The notes under the pieces were generated by a model. It was not told the DNA's origin and ran no database searches. It was given only the letters and a program-made list of their open reading frames with translations. From NCBI GenBank assembly GCA_946885605.1, contig CAMPGR010000117.1:1-12248 (forward strand): a stretch of DNA of 12,248 bases, given 5' to 3'. This DNA comes from an uncultured Pseudomonadota bacterium (GTDB lineage: Bacteria > Pseudomonadota > Gammaproteobacteria > Burkholderiales > SG8-41). Positions 1-6,550 of the stretch are shown here, one piece after another; position 1 is the stretch's first letter, and the number at the start of each line of letters is the position of its first letter. The translations under genes and the position numbers were made by a program.

Positions 1-456
1 GGTGTCGAAGCACGCGAACTGCGGGAGCTCCGGGCGCATCGATTTCATCGCCCTTATCGCCGCAATATTGTGCGGCTGGTGCAGCGGGGCCATGGGGTCG
101 AGGCGCTCCAGCGCATCGATTATCGCGTCATCGACACGCACCGGCTGGAGAAACCGCTCACCTCCGTGCACGACGCGATGCCCGGCCGCCGCGATATCGC
201 CTCCGTAGCCGCGCGCTTCCAGCCAGTCGAAGAGCCGCCGCGGCGCGGTTTCGAGCGTGAGCGGCCGCCCGGCTTCGTCCGTGAGTTCGGCTTCCGGCAG
301 AGGCGCGCCGCTCGCATCGCGGGCGCTGAAACGCGGCGTTGTGCCGAGCCCGGCTATCGTTCCGCTCAAGAGCCGCTGCGGCTCGCGGCTCGCGCTGTAG
401 ACCGCGAACTTGATGCTCGATGACCCGCAATTGAGAACGAGGAGCTTGCCGCTCAT
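1..456 (-). CDS. ackA: Acetate kinase, N-terminal part (cut by window edge)
   Basis: Acetate kinase converts acetyl phosphate plus ADP to acetate plus ATP in the cytosol, the last step of the Pta-AckA pathway. The first 152 residues are visible. They begin MSGKLLVLNCGSSSIKFAVY, the N-terminal signature of the acetate/propionate kinase family (ASKHA fold). They continue through the conserved AAGHRVVHGGERF segment, whose His/Gly/Arg residues line the substrate site, then APLHQPHN, and end at CFDT just before the family's usual AFH. The remaining roughly 250 residues lie off the left edge. The ATG at 456-454 shares an ATGA overlap with the TGA of the upstream phosphotransacetylase gene, so the two are probably translationally coupled. 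A good ribosome binding site (GAGGAAG, 471-465) lies 8 bases upstream. Acetate kinase is near certain; acetate versus propionate or butyrate preference cannot be read from this part. Confidence 0.95.
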   Translation of the reverse strand, partial: MSGKLLVLNCGSSSIKFAVYSASREPQRLLSGTIAGLGTTPRFSARDASGAPLPEAELTDEAGRPLTLETAPRRLFDWLEARGYGGDIAAAGHRVVHGGERFLQPVRVDDAIIDALERLDPMAPLHQPHNIAAIRAMKSMRPELPQFACFDT

Positions 457-1418
457 CTCGCGCGCTTCCTCAGGCTGTATGCGCGCAGCAAAGCGGCGAT
501 CGCGCACGAAGCGAGCCGCGACTCGGCGGAATCGGCGCGGCTCGTGAGCACGATCGGGATCCGCGCGCCGAGCACGATGCCGGCGCTCTTCGCGCCCGCG
601 AGATATTGCAGCTGCTTGACGAGCATGTTCCCGGCTTCGAGATCGGGTACCACCAGGATCTCGGGTCGTCCCGCCACCGAGGAGGTGATGCGTTTCGCGC
701 GGCGCGCCGCCTCCGAGATCGCGTTATCGAAGGCGAGGGGGCCGTCGAGCGCCGCCCCGCGGATCTGCCCGCGATCGGCCATCTTGCACAGTGCGGCGGC
801 GTCGATCGTGGAGCGGATCTTCGGCGTGACGGTTTCGACGGCCGACAGTATGGCCACACGCGGGCGTGCGATGCCGAGCGCGTGCGCGAGATCGATGGCG
901 TTCTGCACGATGTCGCGCTTTGCTTCGAGGTCGGGCTCGATGTTGACCGCCGCATCGGTGATGAGGAGCGGCCGCGGATAGGTCGATACGCTCATCACGA
1001 AGACGTGGCTCACGCGGCGTTCCGTGCGCAGTCCGCGCTGCGGATCGACGACGGCCGCCATCAGCTCGTCGGTGTGCAGGCTGCCCTTCATCAGGCATTC
1101 GACCCGCCCTTCCCTGGCAAGTGCCACCGCCGCTTCCGCCGCCGCGTGGCTGTGCTCGGTCGGAACGATGGGGAAATGGCGGATGGAAACACCCGCCTGA
1201 GCGGCCGCGCGGCGGATTTTGGCTTCCGGGCCGACGAGTATCGGTTCGATCAGCCCGTGATGCCATGCCAACAGCGCACCCTTCAGGGATTCAGGGTCGC
1301 ACGGGTGCACGACCGCGGTCGGCAGCGGCGGCAGTCTTTCGTTGCGCGCGATGAGGCGCTTGAAGGCCGTGCTGCGCGGGTTCACCGTCAAAGGTGTCGT
1401 TCTAAGCCGTTGCGGCAT
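453..1418 (-). CDS. Phosphate acetyl/butyryltransferase (phosphotransacetylase)
   Basis: This is a PTA_PTB-family enzyme that exchanges CoA for phosphate on a short acyl group, feeding the acetate kinase gene directly downstream. The protein is about 321 residues and resembles the C-terminal half of the bifunctional MaoC-like hydratase/phosphotransacetylase proteins, with segments TAVVHPCDPESLKGA, GPEAKIRRAAAQAG, CLMKGSLHTDELM, PRPLLITDAAVNIEPDLEAK, LAFDNAIS, VVPDLEAGNMLVKQL and the conserved Ser-Arg (about residues 293-294 in LTSRADS). No MaoC domain precedes it. The start is uncertain. ATG at 1418 overlaps the upstream gene by 17 bases and has no clear Shine-Dalgarno sequence; TTG at 1391 and GTG at 1385, just after the upstream stop, are alternatives. 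The in-frame extension to 1559 is low-complexity Arg/Ser/Cys sequence typical of an out-of-frame overlap. Acetyl versus butyryl preference is unresolved. Confidence 0.9.
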   Translation of the reverse strand: MPQRLRTTPLTVNPRSTAFKRLIARNERLPPLPTAVVHPCDPESLKGALLAWHHGLIEPILVGPEAKIRRAAAQAGVSIRHFPIVPTEHSHAAAEAAVALAREGRVECLMKGSLHTDELMAAVVDPQRGLRTERRVSHVFVMSVSTYPRPLLITDAAVNIEPDLEAKRDIVQNAIDLAHALGIARPRVAILSAVETVTPKIRSTIDAAALCKMADRGQIRGAALDGPLAFDNAISEAARRAKRITSSVAGRPEILVVPDLEAGNMLVKQLQYLAGAKSAGIVLGARIPIVLTSRADSAESRLASCAIAALLRAYSLRKRAR

Positions 1419-2535
1419 AGCTGCTGAACGCCTGCAGCACCATCGCGCCCAGACCGGCAAACAGTGCAATGAGGAGGATGAGTGTGCCGGCAAACGGAAT
1501 GGCATAGGCAAGCCACAGCAGCACCAGCGCGACCGCGAGCGAGCCGATGCGCCACGCAAATGTCGCTTCGCGTCGCGGGCGCAACGTGTGCAACAACCGG
1601 TCGCCCACGAAAAACGCCGTCACGAGATAGCCGATCAGAAGCGCGCCGGCATAGAGCGCGGCGAGCAGCAGCGCGATCGGGATGCCGATGATCGTGAGGG
1701 TGAGCAGCAGGATGACCGGCGGCAGGCTGAAGAAGATCGCCGTGCCGAGCCCCATGCTCTTGAGCGGCGAGGTGCGCAGCGTCTGCGTTGCATTGGCCGT
1801 GAAGCGCGGAAAGAGCGAGACGAGGAGCGCCCCGGCGGCGAGCAGGCCGAGGAGAAGCAGCGGACGCACGGGAGGCAACCCGGGAAACTCGATTCTCGGT
1901 CGCGGGAATTCGAATGCACCCGGGGTGCGTATCACGCTGCCCGTTATCTGTGCCTGCGGATCGACCCGGATCTCCTGGCGGCTCGAGTAACGTACATCGC
2001 CTGCGATCCGTGCCGAGCCGACGATCTCGATCTGTTCTCCGGAGAGCTCGACCGGGCCTTGAATTTCGCCAAGGATGACGATGTTCTTGCCATAGACTTT
2101 GAGTCCGCCCCGCAGGCGACCTGCGACCGCAATATCGCCGCCGGCGAGCCACACCCGCCCGAGCACCTCCGCATCCCGGCCGAAGGCGATGCTGCCTCCG
2201 GCGATCAGGGCTTCGCCCGCGATCTTTCCCGCCAGCGTCACCACGCCTCCCGCCGCGCGGAAATCATCACCGACCGCGTTGGCGAGATCGACGGATCCCG
2301 CGGCGACCACTGCGTCTCCGCGGACGGGTTGCGTGATGGTTACGCGCCCCGCCGCCGCGTAGAGGTCGCCCTCCACGGGATGTTCGATCTTCACGTCCGC
2401 CCCCGCAACATAGACATTCGCCGACTCGCTTGCTGCAGACCTGGCTGGCCCCGCGAGCGCGAGGAGAGACATCACCGCCCATGCGGCGGCGCGCGGTAGC
2501 CAATGTAACGATCGGTTTTGGACAGCAGATCTCAT
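1402..2535 (-). CDS. Secreted/membrane bactofilin-like beta-helix protein with C-terminal TM segments
   Basis: This is a protein of about 377 residues with three regions. Residues 1-34 look like a Sec signal peptide: basic start (MRSAVQNRSLHWLPR), hydrophobic core AWAVMSLLALAG, then ARSA. Residues about 42-205 are degenerate short repeats rich in Gly/Ala/Val (GDLYAAAGRVTI, GDAVVAAGSVDL, GEALIAGGSIAF, RVWLAGGDIAV), the pattern of a right-handed beta-helix as in polymer-forming bactofilins. Residues about 225-372 hold roughly five hydrophobic membrane segments. The beta-helix should face the periplasm if the signal peptide is real. Function is unknown; bactofilin-type proteins scaffold the cell envelope, but extrapolating that here is inference. 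The ATG at 2535 is preferred because an AAGGTGG (2553-2547) lies 11 bases upstream; a GTG at 2550 is possible. The stop overlaps the likely start of the phosphotransacetylase gene, suggesting one transcript. Confidence 0.75.
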   Translation of the reverse strand: MRSAVQNRSLHWLPRAAAWAVMSLLALAGPARSAASESANVYVAGADVKIEHPVEGDLYAAAGRVTITQPVRGDAVVAAGSVDLANAVGDDFRAAGGVVTLAGKIAGEALIAGGSIAFGRDAEVLGRVWLAGGDIAVAGRLRGGLKVYGKNIVILGEIQGPVELSGEQIEIVGSARIAGDVRYSSRQEIRVDPQAQITGSVIRTPGAFEFPRPRIEFPGLPPVRPLLLLGLLAAGALLVSLFPRFTANATQTLRTSPLKSMGLGTAIFFSLPPVILLLTLTIIGIPIALLLAALYAGALLIGYLVTAFFVGDRLLHTLRPRREATFAWRIGSLAVALVLLWLAYAIPFAGTLILLIALFAGLGAMVLQAFSSYAATA

Positions 2536-2606
2536 CGCCGTTTGCGCCACCTTGTAATCCGGGAAATCGCCCCCACCATTGTCGCCGTGATTGTAACCTT
2601 ATCAGG

Positions 2607-2634
2607 TATAATGCTTTTTCGTTAACGCGGGGGG
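2607..2634 (+). promoter_or_regulatory. Likely promoter -10 and ribosome binding site of fmdB
   Basis: A perfect TATAAT lies at 2607-2612, 27 bases before the fmdB ATG at 2640. No good -35 hexamer sits 16-18 bases upstream; TTGTAA at 2591 is too close. A G-run at 2629-2634 precedes the ATG by 5 bases and can serve as the ribosome binding site. The region 2536-2639 also has to hold the promoter of the divergent bactofilin-like gene, for which I see no clear hexamers. Confidence 0.55.
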
Positions 2635-2639
2635 TTGCC

Positions 2640-2963
2640 ATGCCTATATACGAATATCGGTGCGCGGAGTGCGGCTTTCAGCACGAGTATCTGCAACGGA
2701 TGAGCGATGCGCCGCTCACCGATTGCCCGGAATGCGGCAAGCGCACTTTCACCAAGCTGATGAGCGCCGCCGGCTTCCAATTGAAGGGCGGCGGGTGGTA
2801 CGTCACGGATTTCAAGAACACCGGCACCCAATCGAAGAAGGAACCCAAGAACACCGGCACCCAATCGAAGAAGGAACCGGAAAAAACTTCCGAAGGCTCC
2901 AAATCGACCGAGTCGAAGGCCGAGGCGGCCTGCGGCACGGGCGCCTGCCCCGCGTGTAGCTAG
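2640..2963 (+). CDS. FmdB-family zinc ribbon protein
   Basis: This is a 107-residue small zinc ribbon protein of the FmdB/CxxC_CxxC_SSSS family (PF09723 type). It begins MPIYEYRCAECG and has two CxxC knuckles, C8/C11 and C29/C32, followed by the typical TFTKLMSAAGFQLKGGGWYV segment. The family was named after a putative regulator of formamidase, but its real role is not established; metal binding is the only safe inference. The tail is hydrophilic, lysine-rich and probably disordered, and ends in a second Cys cluster (C98, C103, C106: CGTGACPAC), as in many proteobacterial homologues. Residues 59-69 and 70-80 are identical 11-residue repeats (KNTGTQSKKEP). The ATG at 2640 is chosen because the zinc ribbon begins there and a -10 and G-rich ribosome binding site precede it. 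DUF502 and aspS follow, a neighbourhood common in this lineage. Confidence 0.93.
   Translation: MPIYEYRCAECGFQHEYLQRMSDAPLTDCPECGKRTFTKLMSAAGFQLKGGGWYVTDFKNTGTQSKKEPKNTGTQSKKEPEKTSEGSKSTESKAEAACGTGACPACS
2814..2878 (+). repeat. 33-bp in-frame tandem duplication inside fmdB
   Basis: The unit at 2814-2846 is repeated directly at 2847-2879. The first 32 bases are identical and only the last base differs (C in copy 1, G in copy 2). The unit is 11 codons long, so the frame is kept and the protein gains a second KNTGTQSKKEP. Near-identity at the nucleotide level points to a recent slippage or duplication event. Confidence 0.95.
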
Positions 2964-2968
2964 GCTTT

Positions 2969-2990
2969 TCGCCGGGACGCTCCCCGGCGA
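2969..2990. repeat. 8-bp inverted repeat after fmdB
   Basis: TCGCCGGG (2969-2976) pairs perfectly with CCCGGCGA (2983-2990) across a 6-base loop, starting 5 bases after the fmdB stop. It is a strong GC hairpin on either strand, but no T-run follows on the plus strand, so it is not a canonical intrinsic terminator. It could protect the fmdB mRNA 3' end or act as a weak or Rho-assisted terminator. Confidence 0.5.
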
Positions 2991-3048
2991 TGCGGCAAGC
3001 TCACGCCGAATCCGCGCGCTGCCCGGCAAAGGTTCGATCTCACCACGG

Positions 3049-3077
3049 TTTAATATCACGTCAGGCTCCGCTATGAT
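3049..3077 (+). promoter_or_regulatory. Candidate sigma-70-type promoter for DUF502-aspS
   Basis: TATGAT at 3072-3077 is a good -10 element, and TTTAAT at 3049-3054 is a weak -35 with an ideal 17-base spacer. It lies 47 bases before the DUF502 start at 3125, in the 161-base gap after fmdB. No strong ribosome binding site precedes the ATG. This is a consensus match by eye only. Confidence 0.4.
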
Positions 3078-3124
3078 CGGAATGCCCCGGTCGTGGCGCG
3101 GCGTCCGGCCATTTTCGCCCTCAC

Positions 3125-3808
3125 ATGTCACGAAAGACTCTCATTAAACGCTATTTCATCACCGGGCTCCTGATCTGGGTCCCGGTGGTGATCACGCTAT
3201 GGGTGCTGAACCTCCTGGTGGGCACCATGGATCAGACCCTGCTCCTTCTTCCCGCGGGGCTGCGCACGGAGGCGTGGCTGGGATTCCATATCCCGGGGCT
3301 GGGCGTGCTGCTGACGGTTCTGGTCGTCTTTCTGACAGGGGTTTTCGCCGCCAATATGATTGGCCAGCGACTCGTCGCCTTCTGGGAAGGCGTGCTTGCG
3401 CGGATACCGGTCGTGAACTCGATCTATAACGGTGTGAAGCAGGTGAGCGATACGCTTTTTTCGCCGACCGGCCAGGCGTTCCGCAAGGCGCTCCTCGTGC
3501 AGTGGCCGCAGCCGGGCATGTGGACGATCGCTTTCCTCACCGGAACGCCGGGGGGCGATGTCACGCACCATCTCTCCGGCGACTATCTCAGCATTTACGT
3601 GCCCACCACGCCGAACCCGACGGGCGGCTATTTCGTCATCGTCCGGCGCAGCGACGTGATCGAACTCGACATGACCGTGGACGCGGCGTTGAAGTACATC
3701 GTATCGATGGGCGTCGTGGCGCCCAACGGCGGCGCCCGCAGACTGGATCCGCGTATCATCGCACCGAGCGGCGAGGAGCCGCGACAACCCCAGGTCGTCA
3801 ATCAATAA
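3125..3808 (+). CDS. DUF502 family inner-membrane protein
   Basis: This is a 227-residue protein of the DUF502 family (PF04367 type), function unknown. Two strong hydrophobic segments are seen at about residues 10-35 (FITGLLIWVPVVITLWVLNL) and 56-78 (IPGLGVLLTVLVVFLTGVFA). They are followed by the family's conserved block IPVVNSIYNGVKQVSDTL and a soluble C-terminal domain containing YLSIYVPTTPNPTGGYF and MTVDAALKYIVSMGV. The length is normal for the family. It sits directly upstream of aspS, a frequent neighbour in beta- and gammaproteobacteria, though no functional link to tRNA charging is known to me. The start is the first ATG, and the protein begins with a typical short basic head (MSRKTLIKR). 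Confidence 0.92.
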   Translation: MSRKTLIKRYFITGLLIWVPVVITLWVLNLLVGTMDQTLLLLPAGLRTEAWLGFHIPGLGVLLTVLVVFLTGVFAANMIGQRLVAFWEGVLARIPVVNSIYNGVKQVSDTLFSPTGQAFRKALLVQWPQPGMWTIAFLTGTPGGDVTHHLSGDYLSIYVPTTPNPTGGYFVIVRRSDVIELDMTVDAALKYIVSMGVVAPNGGARRLDPRIIAPSGEEPRQPQVVNQ

Positions 3809-3832
3809 GGGTCCAGGGGGTGCCTGGATCTT
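3808..3832 (+). repeat. Hairpin between DUF502 gene and aspS
   Basis: TCCAGG (3812-3817) and CCTGGA (3823-3828) pair around a 5-base loop. The stem can extend outward to about 10 pairs with two G-U pairs, starting at the DUF502 stop codon. The downstream sequence is pyrimidine-rich (TCTTCCTC) but lacks a run of T, so it may be a partial terminator or processing site ahead of aspS. Confidence 0.4.
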
Positions 3833-3894
3833 CCTCGGTCGCGACCGCTCAACCACGATTCGTCTCCTGATCCTTACTCCTATCCTCCATACGC

Positions 3895-5676
3895 ATGCGT
3901 AGCGAATACTGCGGGCTCATGAGCCGTAAGCACCTCGACAGCACCGTGACGCTGTTCGGCTGGGTGCACCGGCGGCGCGATCACGGCGGCGTGATTTTCA
4001 TCGATCTGCGCGACCGCGAAGGGGTCGTGCAGGTCGTGTGCGACCCCGATACGCCGGAAACTTTCCGTACCGCGGACCGGCTGCGTAACGAGTTCGTCGT
4101 CAAAGTGACGGGCCGCGTGCGCCGCCGACCCGAGGGCACGGTCAATCCCAACCTGGTGAGCGGGGAAGTGGAAGTGCTCGCGCACGAGATCGAGATACTC
4201 AATCCTTCGCTCACTCCGCCGTTCCAGATGGACGAGACGCAGCTCTCCGAGAACGTGCGCCTCGAGTATCGCTTCCTCGATCTGCGCCGCCCGCAGATGC
4301 AGCAGAACTTGTGGCTGCGCTACCGTGCGGCCATGGCCTTTCGCACGTTTCTCGACCGGCACGGCTTCATCGATATCGAGACGCCGATGCTCACGCGCTC
4401 GACGCCGGAAGGCGCCCGCGATTATCTCGTCCCCTCGCGCGTGCATCCGGGCCATTTCTACGCGCTGCCTCAGTCGCCGCAGCTCTTCAAGCAGCTCCTG
4501 ATGATTTCCGGCTTCGACCGTTACTACCAGATCGTCAAGTGCTTCCGCGACGAGGACCTGCGCGCGGACCGCCAGCCCGAGTTCACGCAGATCGACATCG
4601 AGACCTCTTTCCTCGATCAGCGCGAAATCATGGATCTCATGGAAGCGCTGCTCCGCGACGTCTTCAAGAGTGTGCTGGGGGTCGAGCTGCCCGATCCCTT
4701 TCCGCGCATCAGCTATGACGAAGCCATGGCGCTCTACGGCTCCGACAAGCCGGACTTGCGCGTGCCGCTCAAGCTCACCGAGCTGACCGATCTCATGGCC
4801 GGGGTGGAATTCAAGGTCTTTCGCGACGCCGCGCAGCTCGAGGACGGGCGCGTCGCCGCGCTCAGGGTGCCGCGCGGCGGCGAGCTGACCCGCAAGGAGA
4901 TCGACGATTACACCGAGTTCGTGAAGATCTACGGCGCGAAGGGGCTTGCGTACATCAAGGTCAATGATCTTGCGAAAGGCGTGGAGGGCCTGCAGTCGCC
5001 GATATTGAAGTTCCTGCCGCCGGCGACGGTGAACGCGATCCTCGATCGCACGAGCGCGCAGAACGGGGATCTCATATTCTTCGGCGCCGATCGCGCCAAG
5101 GTCGTCAACGAATCGCTGGGCGCGCTGCGCGTCAAGGTCGGGCACGAGCACGGGCACTTCGACGCAGGGTGGCGGCCGCTGTGGGTGGTCGATTTCCCGA
5201 TGTTCGAATGGGACGAGGACGAGAAGCGCTGGGGCGCCATGCATCACCCCTTTACCTCCCCTGCCGACGGGCATGAGGACCTGCTCGCGTCCAATCCCGC
5301 GGCGGCGCGCGCGAAAGCGCACGACATGGTGCTGAACGGCTGGGAAATCGGCGGCGGCTCGGTGCGGATCCACCGGCAGGAAGTGCAATCGAAGGTGTTC
5401 GAGGCGCTCGCGATCAGCCCGGAGGAAGCGGAAGCGAAGTTCGGCTTCCTGCTGCAGGCGCTGCAGTACGGCGCGCCGCCGCACGGCGGCATCGCGTTCG
5501 GGCTCGACCGCATCGTGACGCTGATGGCCGGTGCGGATTCGATACGCGATACCATCGCGTTTCCCAAGACGCAGCGCGCGCAGTGCCTGCTGACGCGCGC
5601 ACCGAACACGGTGGACGAAAAGCAGCTCCGCGAGCTGCACATCCGGCTGCGGCAGCCCGAGCAGAAGAGCGACTGA
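3895..5676 (+). CDS. aspS: Aspartate-tRNA ligase, probably non-discriminating (Asp/Asn)
   Basis: This is a class IIb aminoacyl-tRNA synthetase that charges tRNA-Asp with aspartate; its 593 residues match the usual bacterial length. Residues 1-105 form the OB-fold anticodon-binding domain ([27 protein letters not shown]). Motif 1 is near 150-180 ([20 protein letters not shown]). Motif 2 is at about 213-236 ([20 protein letters not shown]). The bacterial GAD insertion spans about 295-420, and motif 3 is at 532-541 ([10 protein letters not shown]). His30 and Gly81 occupy the positions of His31 and Gly82 of the Pseudomonas aeruginosa enzyme, linked to recognition of both tRNA-Asp and tRNA-Asn; the E. 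coli discriminating enzyme has Leu and Lys there. The start is fixed by the conserved MRSEYCG head, but no Shine-Dalgarno sequence is visible; the 30 bases upstream are pyrimidine-rich. It is probably cotranscribed with the DUF502 gene and the genes after it. Confidence 0.97.
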   Translation: MRSEYCGLMSRKHLDSTVTLFGWVHRRRDHGGVIFIDLRDREGVVQVVCDPDTPETFRTADRLRNEFVVKVTGRVRRRPEGTVNPNLVSGEVEVLAHEIEILNPSLTPPFQMDETQLSENVRLEYRFLDLRRPQMQQNLWLRYRAAMAFRTFLDRHGFIDIETPMLTRSTPEGARDYLVPSRVHPGHFYALPQSPQLFKQLLMISGFDRYYQIVKCFRDEDLRADRQPEFTQIDIETSFLDQREIMDLMEALLRDVFKSVLGVELPDPFPRISYDEAMALYGSDKPDLRVPLKLTELTDLMAGVEFKVFRDAAQLEDGRVAALRVPRGGELTRKEIDDYTEFVKIYGAKGLAYIKVNDLAKGVEGLQSPILKFLPPATVNAILDRTSAQNGDLIFFGADRAKVVNESLGALRVKVGHEHGHFDAGWRPLWVVDFPMFEWDEDEKRWGAMHHPFTSPADGHEDLLASNPAAARAKAHDMVLNGWEIGGGSVRIHRQEVQSKVFEALAISPEEAEAKFGFLLQALQYGAPPHGGIAFGLDRIVTLMAGADSIRDTIAFPKTQRAQCLLTRAPNTVDEKQLRELHIRLRQPEQKSD

Positions 5677-5726
5677 ACGGCGCAGCCGCGCAGGAGCACC
5701 GGGGAGAACGAAGGAAAGCTCGAGCG

Positions 5727-6128
5727 ATGCTCTTCCGCGTGCTGGCCGCGATGCGCCTTCCCGTCGCGCTCCTCGTAGCGATAGCGACCGTATCGGCGCC
5801 GCTCTTGGCGCGGGTGATTGCACCGGATGCTCCGGTAGCGGAGAAGCAGGCGATCCCGGAAGTCGCGTTGGCCGAACTTCCGCAGGAGGCGCTGGAAACG
5901 CTGGATCTCATACGGAAGGGCGGGCCGTTTCCGTATGCGCGCGATGGCGCTGTCTTCGGTAACTTCGAAAAGCTGCTTCCGGTTCGCGAGCGCGGTTATT
6001 ATCGCGAATACACCGTGCCGACGCCCGGGCTCGAGCACCAGGGCGCGCGCCGTCTCGTGCGCGGCCGGGACGGTGAGTGCTACTACACCGACGATCACTA
6101 TCGCAGCTTCAGGCGCATCAAGCCGTGA
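5727..6128 (+). CDS. Secreted guanyl-specific ribonuclease (RNase Sa/barnase, N1/T1 family)
   Basis: This is a 133-residue protein with an N-terminal hydrophobic segment (about residues 9-30, RLPVALLVAIATVSAPLLAR) that looks like a signal peptide. The mature region (about 47-131) aligns without large gaps to Streptomyces RNase Sa: ELPQEALETLDLI, GPFPYARDGAVFGN, GYYREYTVPTPG, CYYTDDHYRSF. Aligned active-site residues are Glu81 (Sa Glu41), Glu94 (catalytic base, Sa Glu54), Arg109 (Sa Arg69) and His124 (catalytic acid, Sa His85). The position of Sa Arg65 is Gln105, a notable change. RNase Sa's disulfide is absent. The family cleaves single-stranded RNA 3' of guanine. Start ATG 5727 has AAGGA 11 bases upstream; ATG 5751 would also give a signal peptide. 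The stop overlaps the GTG of the barstar gene, its presumed inhibitor. Confidence 0.88.
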   Translation: MLFRVLAAMRLPVALLVAIATVSAPLLARVIAPDAPVAEKQAIPEVALAELPQEALETLDLIRKGGPFPYARDGAVFGNFEKLLPVRERGYYREYTVPTPGLEHQGARRLVRGRDGECYYTDDHYRSFRRIKP

Positions 6129-6550
6129 CCGGGCCTGTCCATACGCCGTTCGATCCGGCGCGATCCGGGATTTACCGGCCGCCGGCCGCGCTCGATCTGC
6201 TGAAGCAGGCCGCCGCGCGGCTCGGTATCGCGTTTTTCGCGCTCGACCTCCGCAACGTTGGAGACAAGGACCGGTTCCTCGAGGCGTGCGCGGCAACGTT
6301 CGGTTTCCCCTCGTCGTTCGGCGGCAACTGGGATGCGTTCGCAGACAGCTTGCAGGATTTTTCATGGCACCCCGCACGCGGCTACCTCATCCACTTTCAG
6401 AACGCTTTGCGCTTTGCCCGGAGCGCCCCGCAAGATTACGCAAAGGCGATGGATATCCTCGGTTTCGCGGCCGACTACTGGAAAGAACGGGGCACGGTAT
6501 TCGTGGCGCTGGTCGATGACGCAAGCGATCGCCCGATCTTCGGCACATGA
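6125..6550 (+). CDS. Barstar-family ribonuclease inhibitor
   Basis: This is a 141-residue cytosolic protein with a barstar domain (PF01337 type) at about residues 36-130. The core motif FPSSFGGNWDAFADSLQDFS (61-80) aligns to barstar LPEYYGENLDALWDCLTGW. Asp70 and Asp74 match barstar Asp35 and Asp39, the acidic residues that plug the RNase active site; barstar Tyr29 is replaced by Ser and Tyr30 by Phe. Residues 1-35 (HTPFDPARSGIYRPP) extend beyond classic barstar, as in many proteobacterial members. The GTG at 6125 overlaps the RNase stop (GTGA), and the TGA at 6548 overlaps the NUDIX ATG (ATGA), so all three genes look translationally coupled. The likely role is to neutralise the neighbouring RNase before export. 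An in-frame ATG at 6077 lies inside the RNase gene and is less likely. Confidence 0.9.
   Translation: MTGPVHTPFDPARSGIYRPPAALDLLKQAAARLGIAFFALDLRNVGDKDRFLEACAATFGFPSSFGGNWDAFADSLQDFSWHPARGYLIHFQNALRFARSAPQDYAKAMDILGFAADYWKERGTVFVALVDDASDRPIFGT

Noticed and set aside
1342..2499. 385-codon open frame on the plus strand opposite the bactofilin-like gene
   Set aside because: The translation is dominated by Arg, Gln and Glu without domains, while the minus-strand frame has a signal peptide, repeats and membrane segments.
2814..2879. Short CRISPR-like or regulatory repeat
   Set aside because: There are only two directly abutting copies with no spacer, inside a coding frame; a codon-phase duplication explains it fully.
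2969..2990. Intrinsic terminator of fmdB
   Set aside because: The stem is strong but no T-run follows on the plus strand, so it is listed only as an inverted repeat.
3880..5823. 647-codon open frame on the minus strand over aspS
   Set aside because: It mirrors the aspS codons; the composition is Arg/His/Val-rich and low complexity, with no domain or ribosome binding site.
5727..6550. Mobile toxin-immunity island
   Set aside because: There are no transposase, integrase, flanking repeats or clear shift in base composition, and the genes overlap their housekeeping neighbour nudB.
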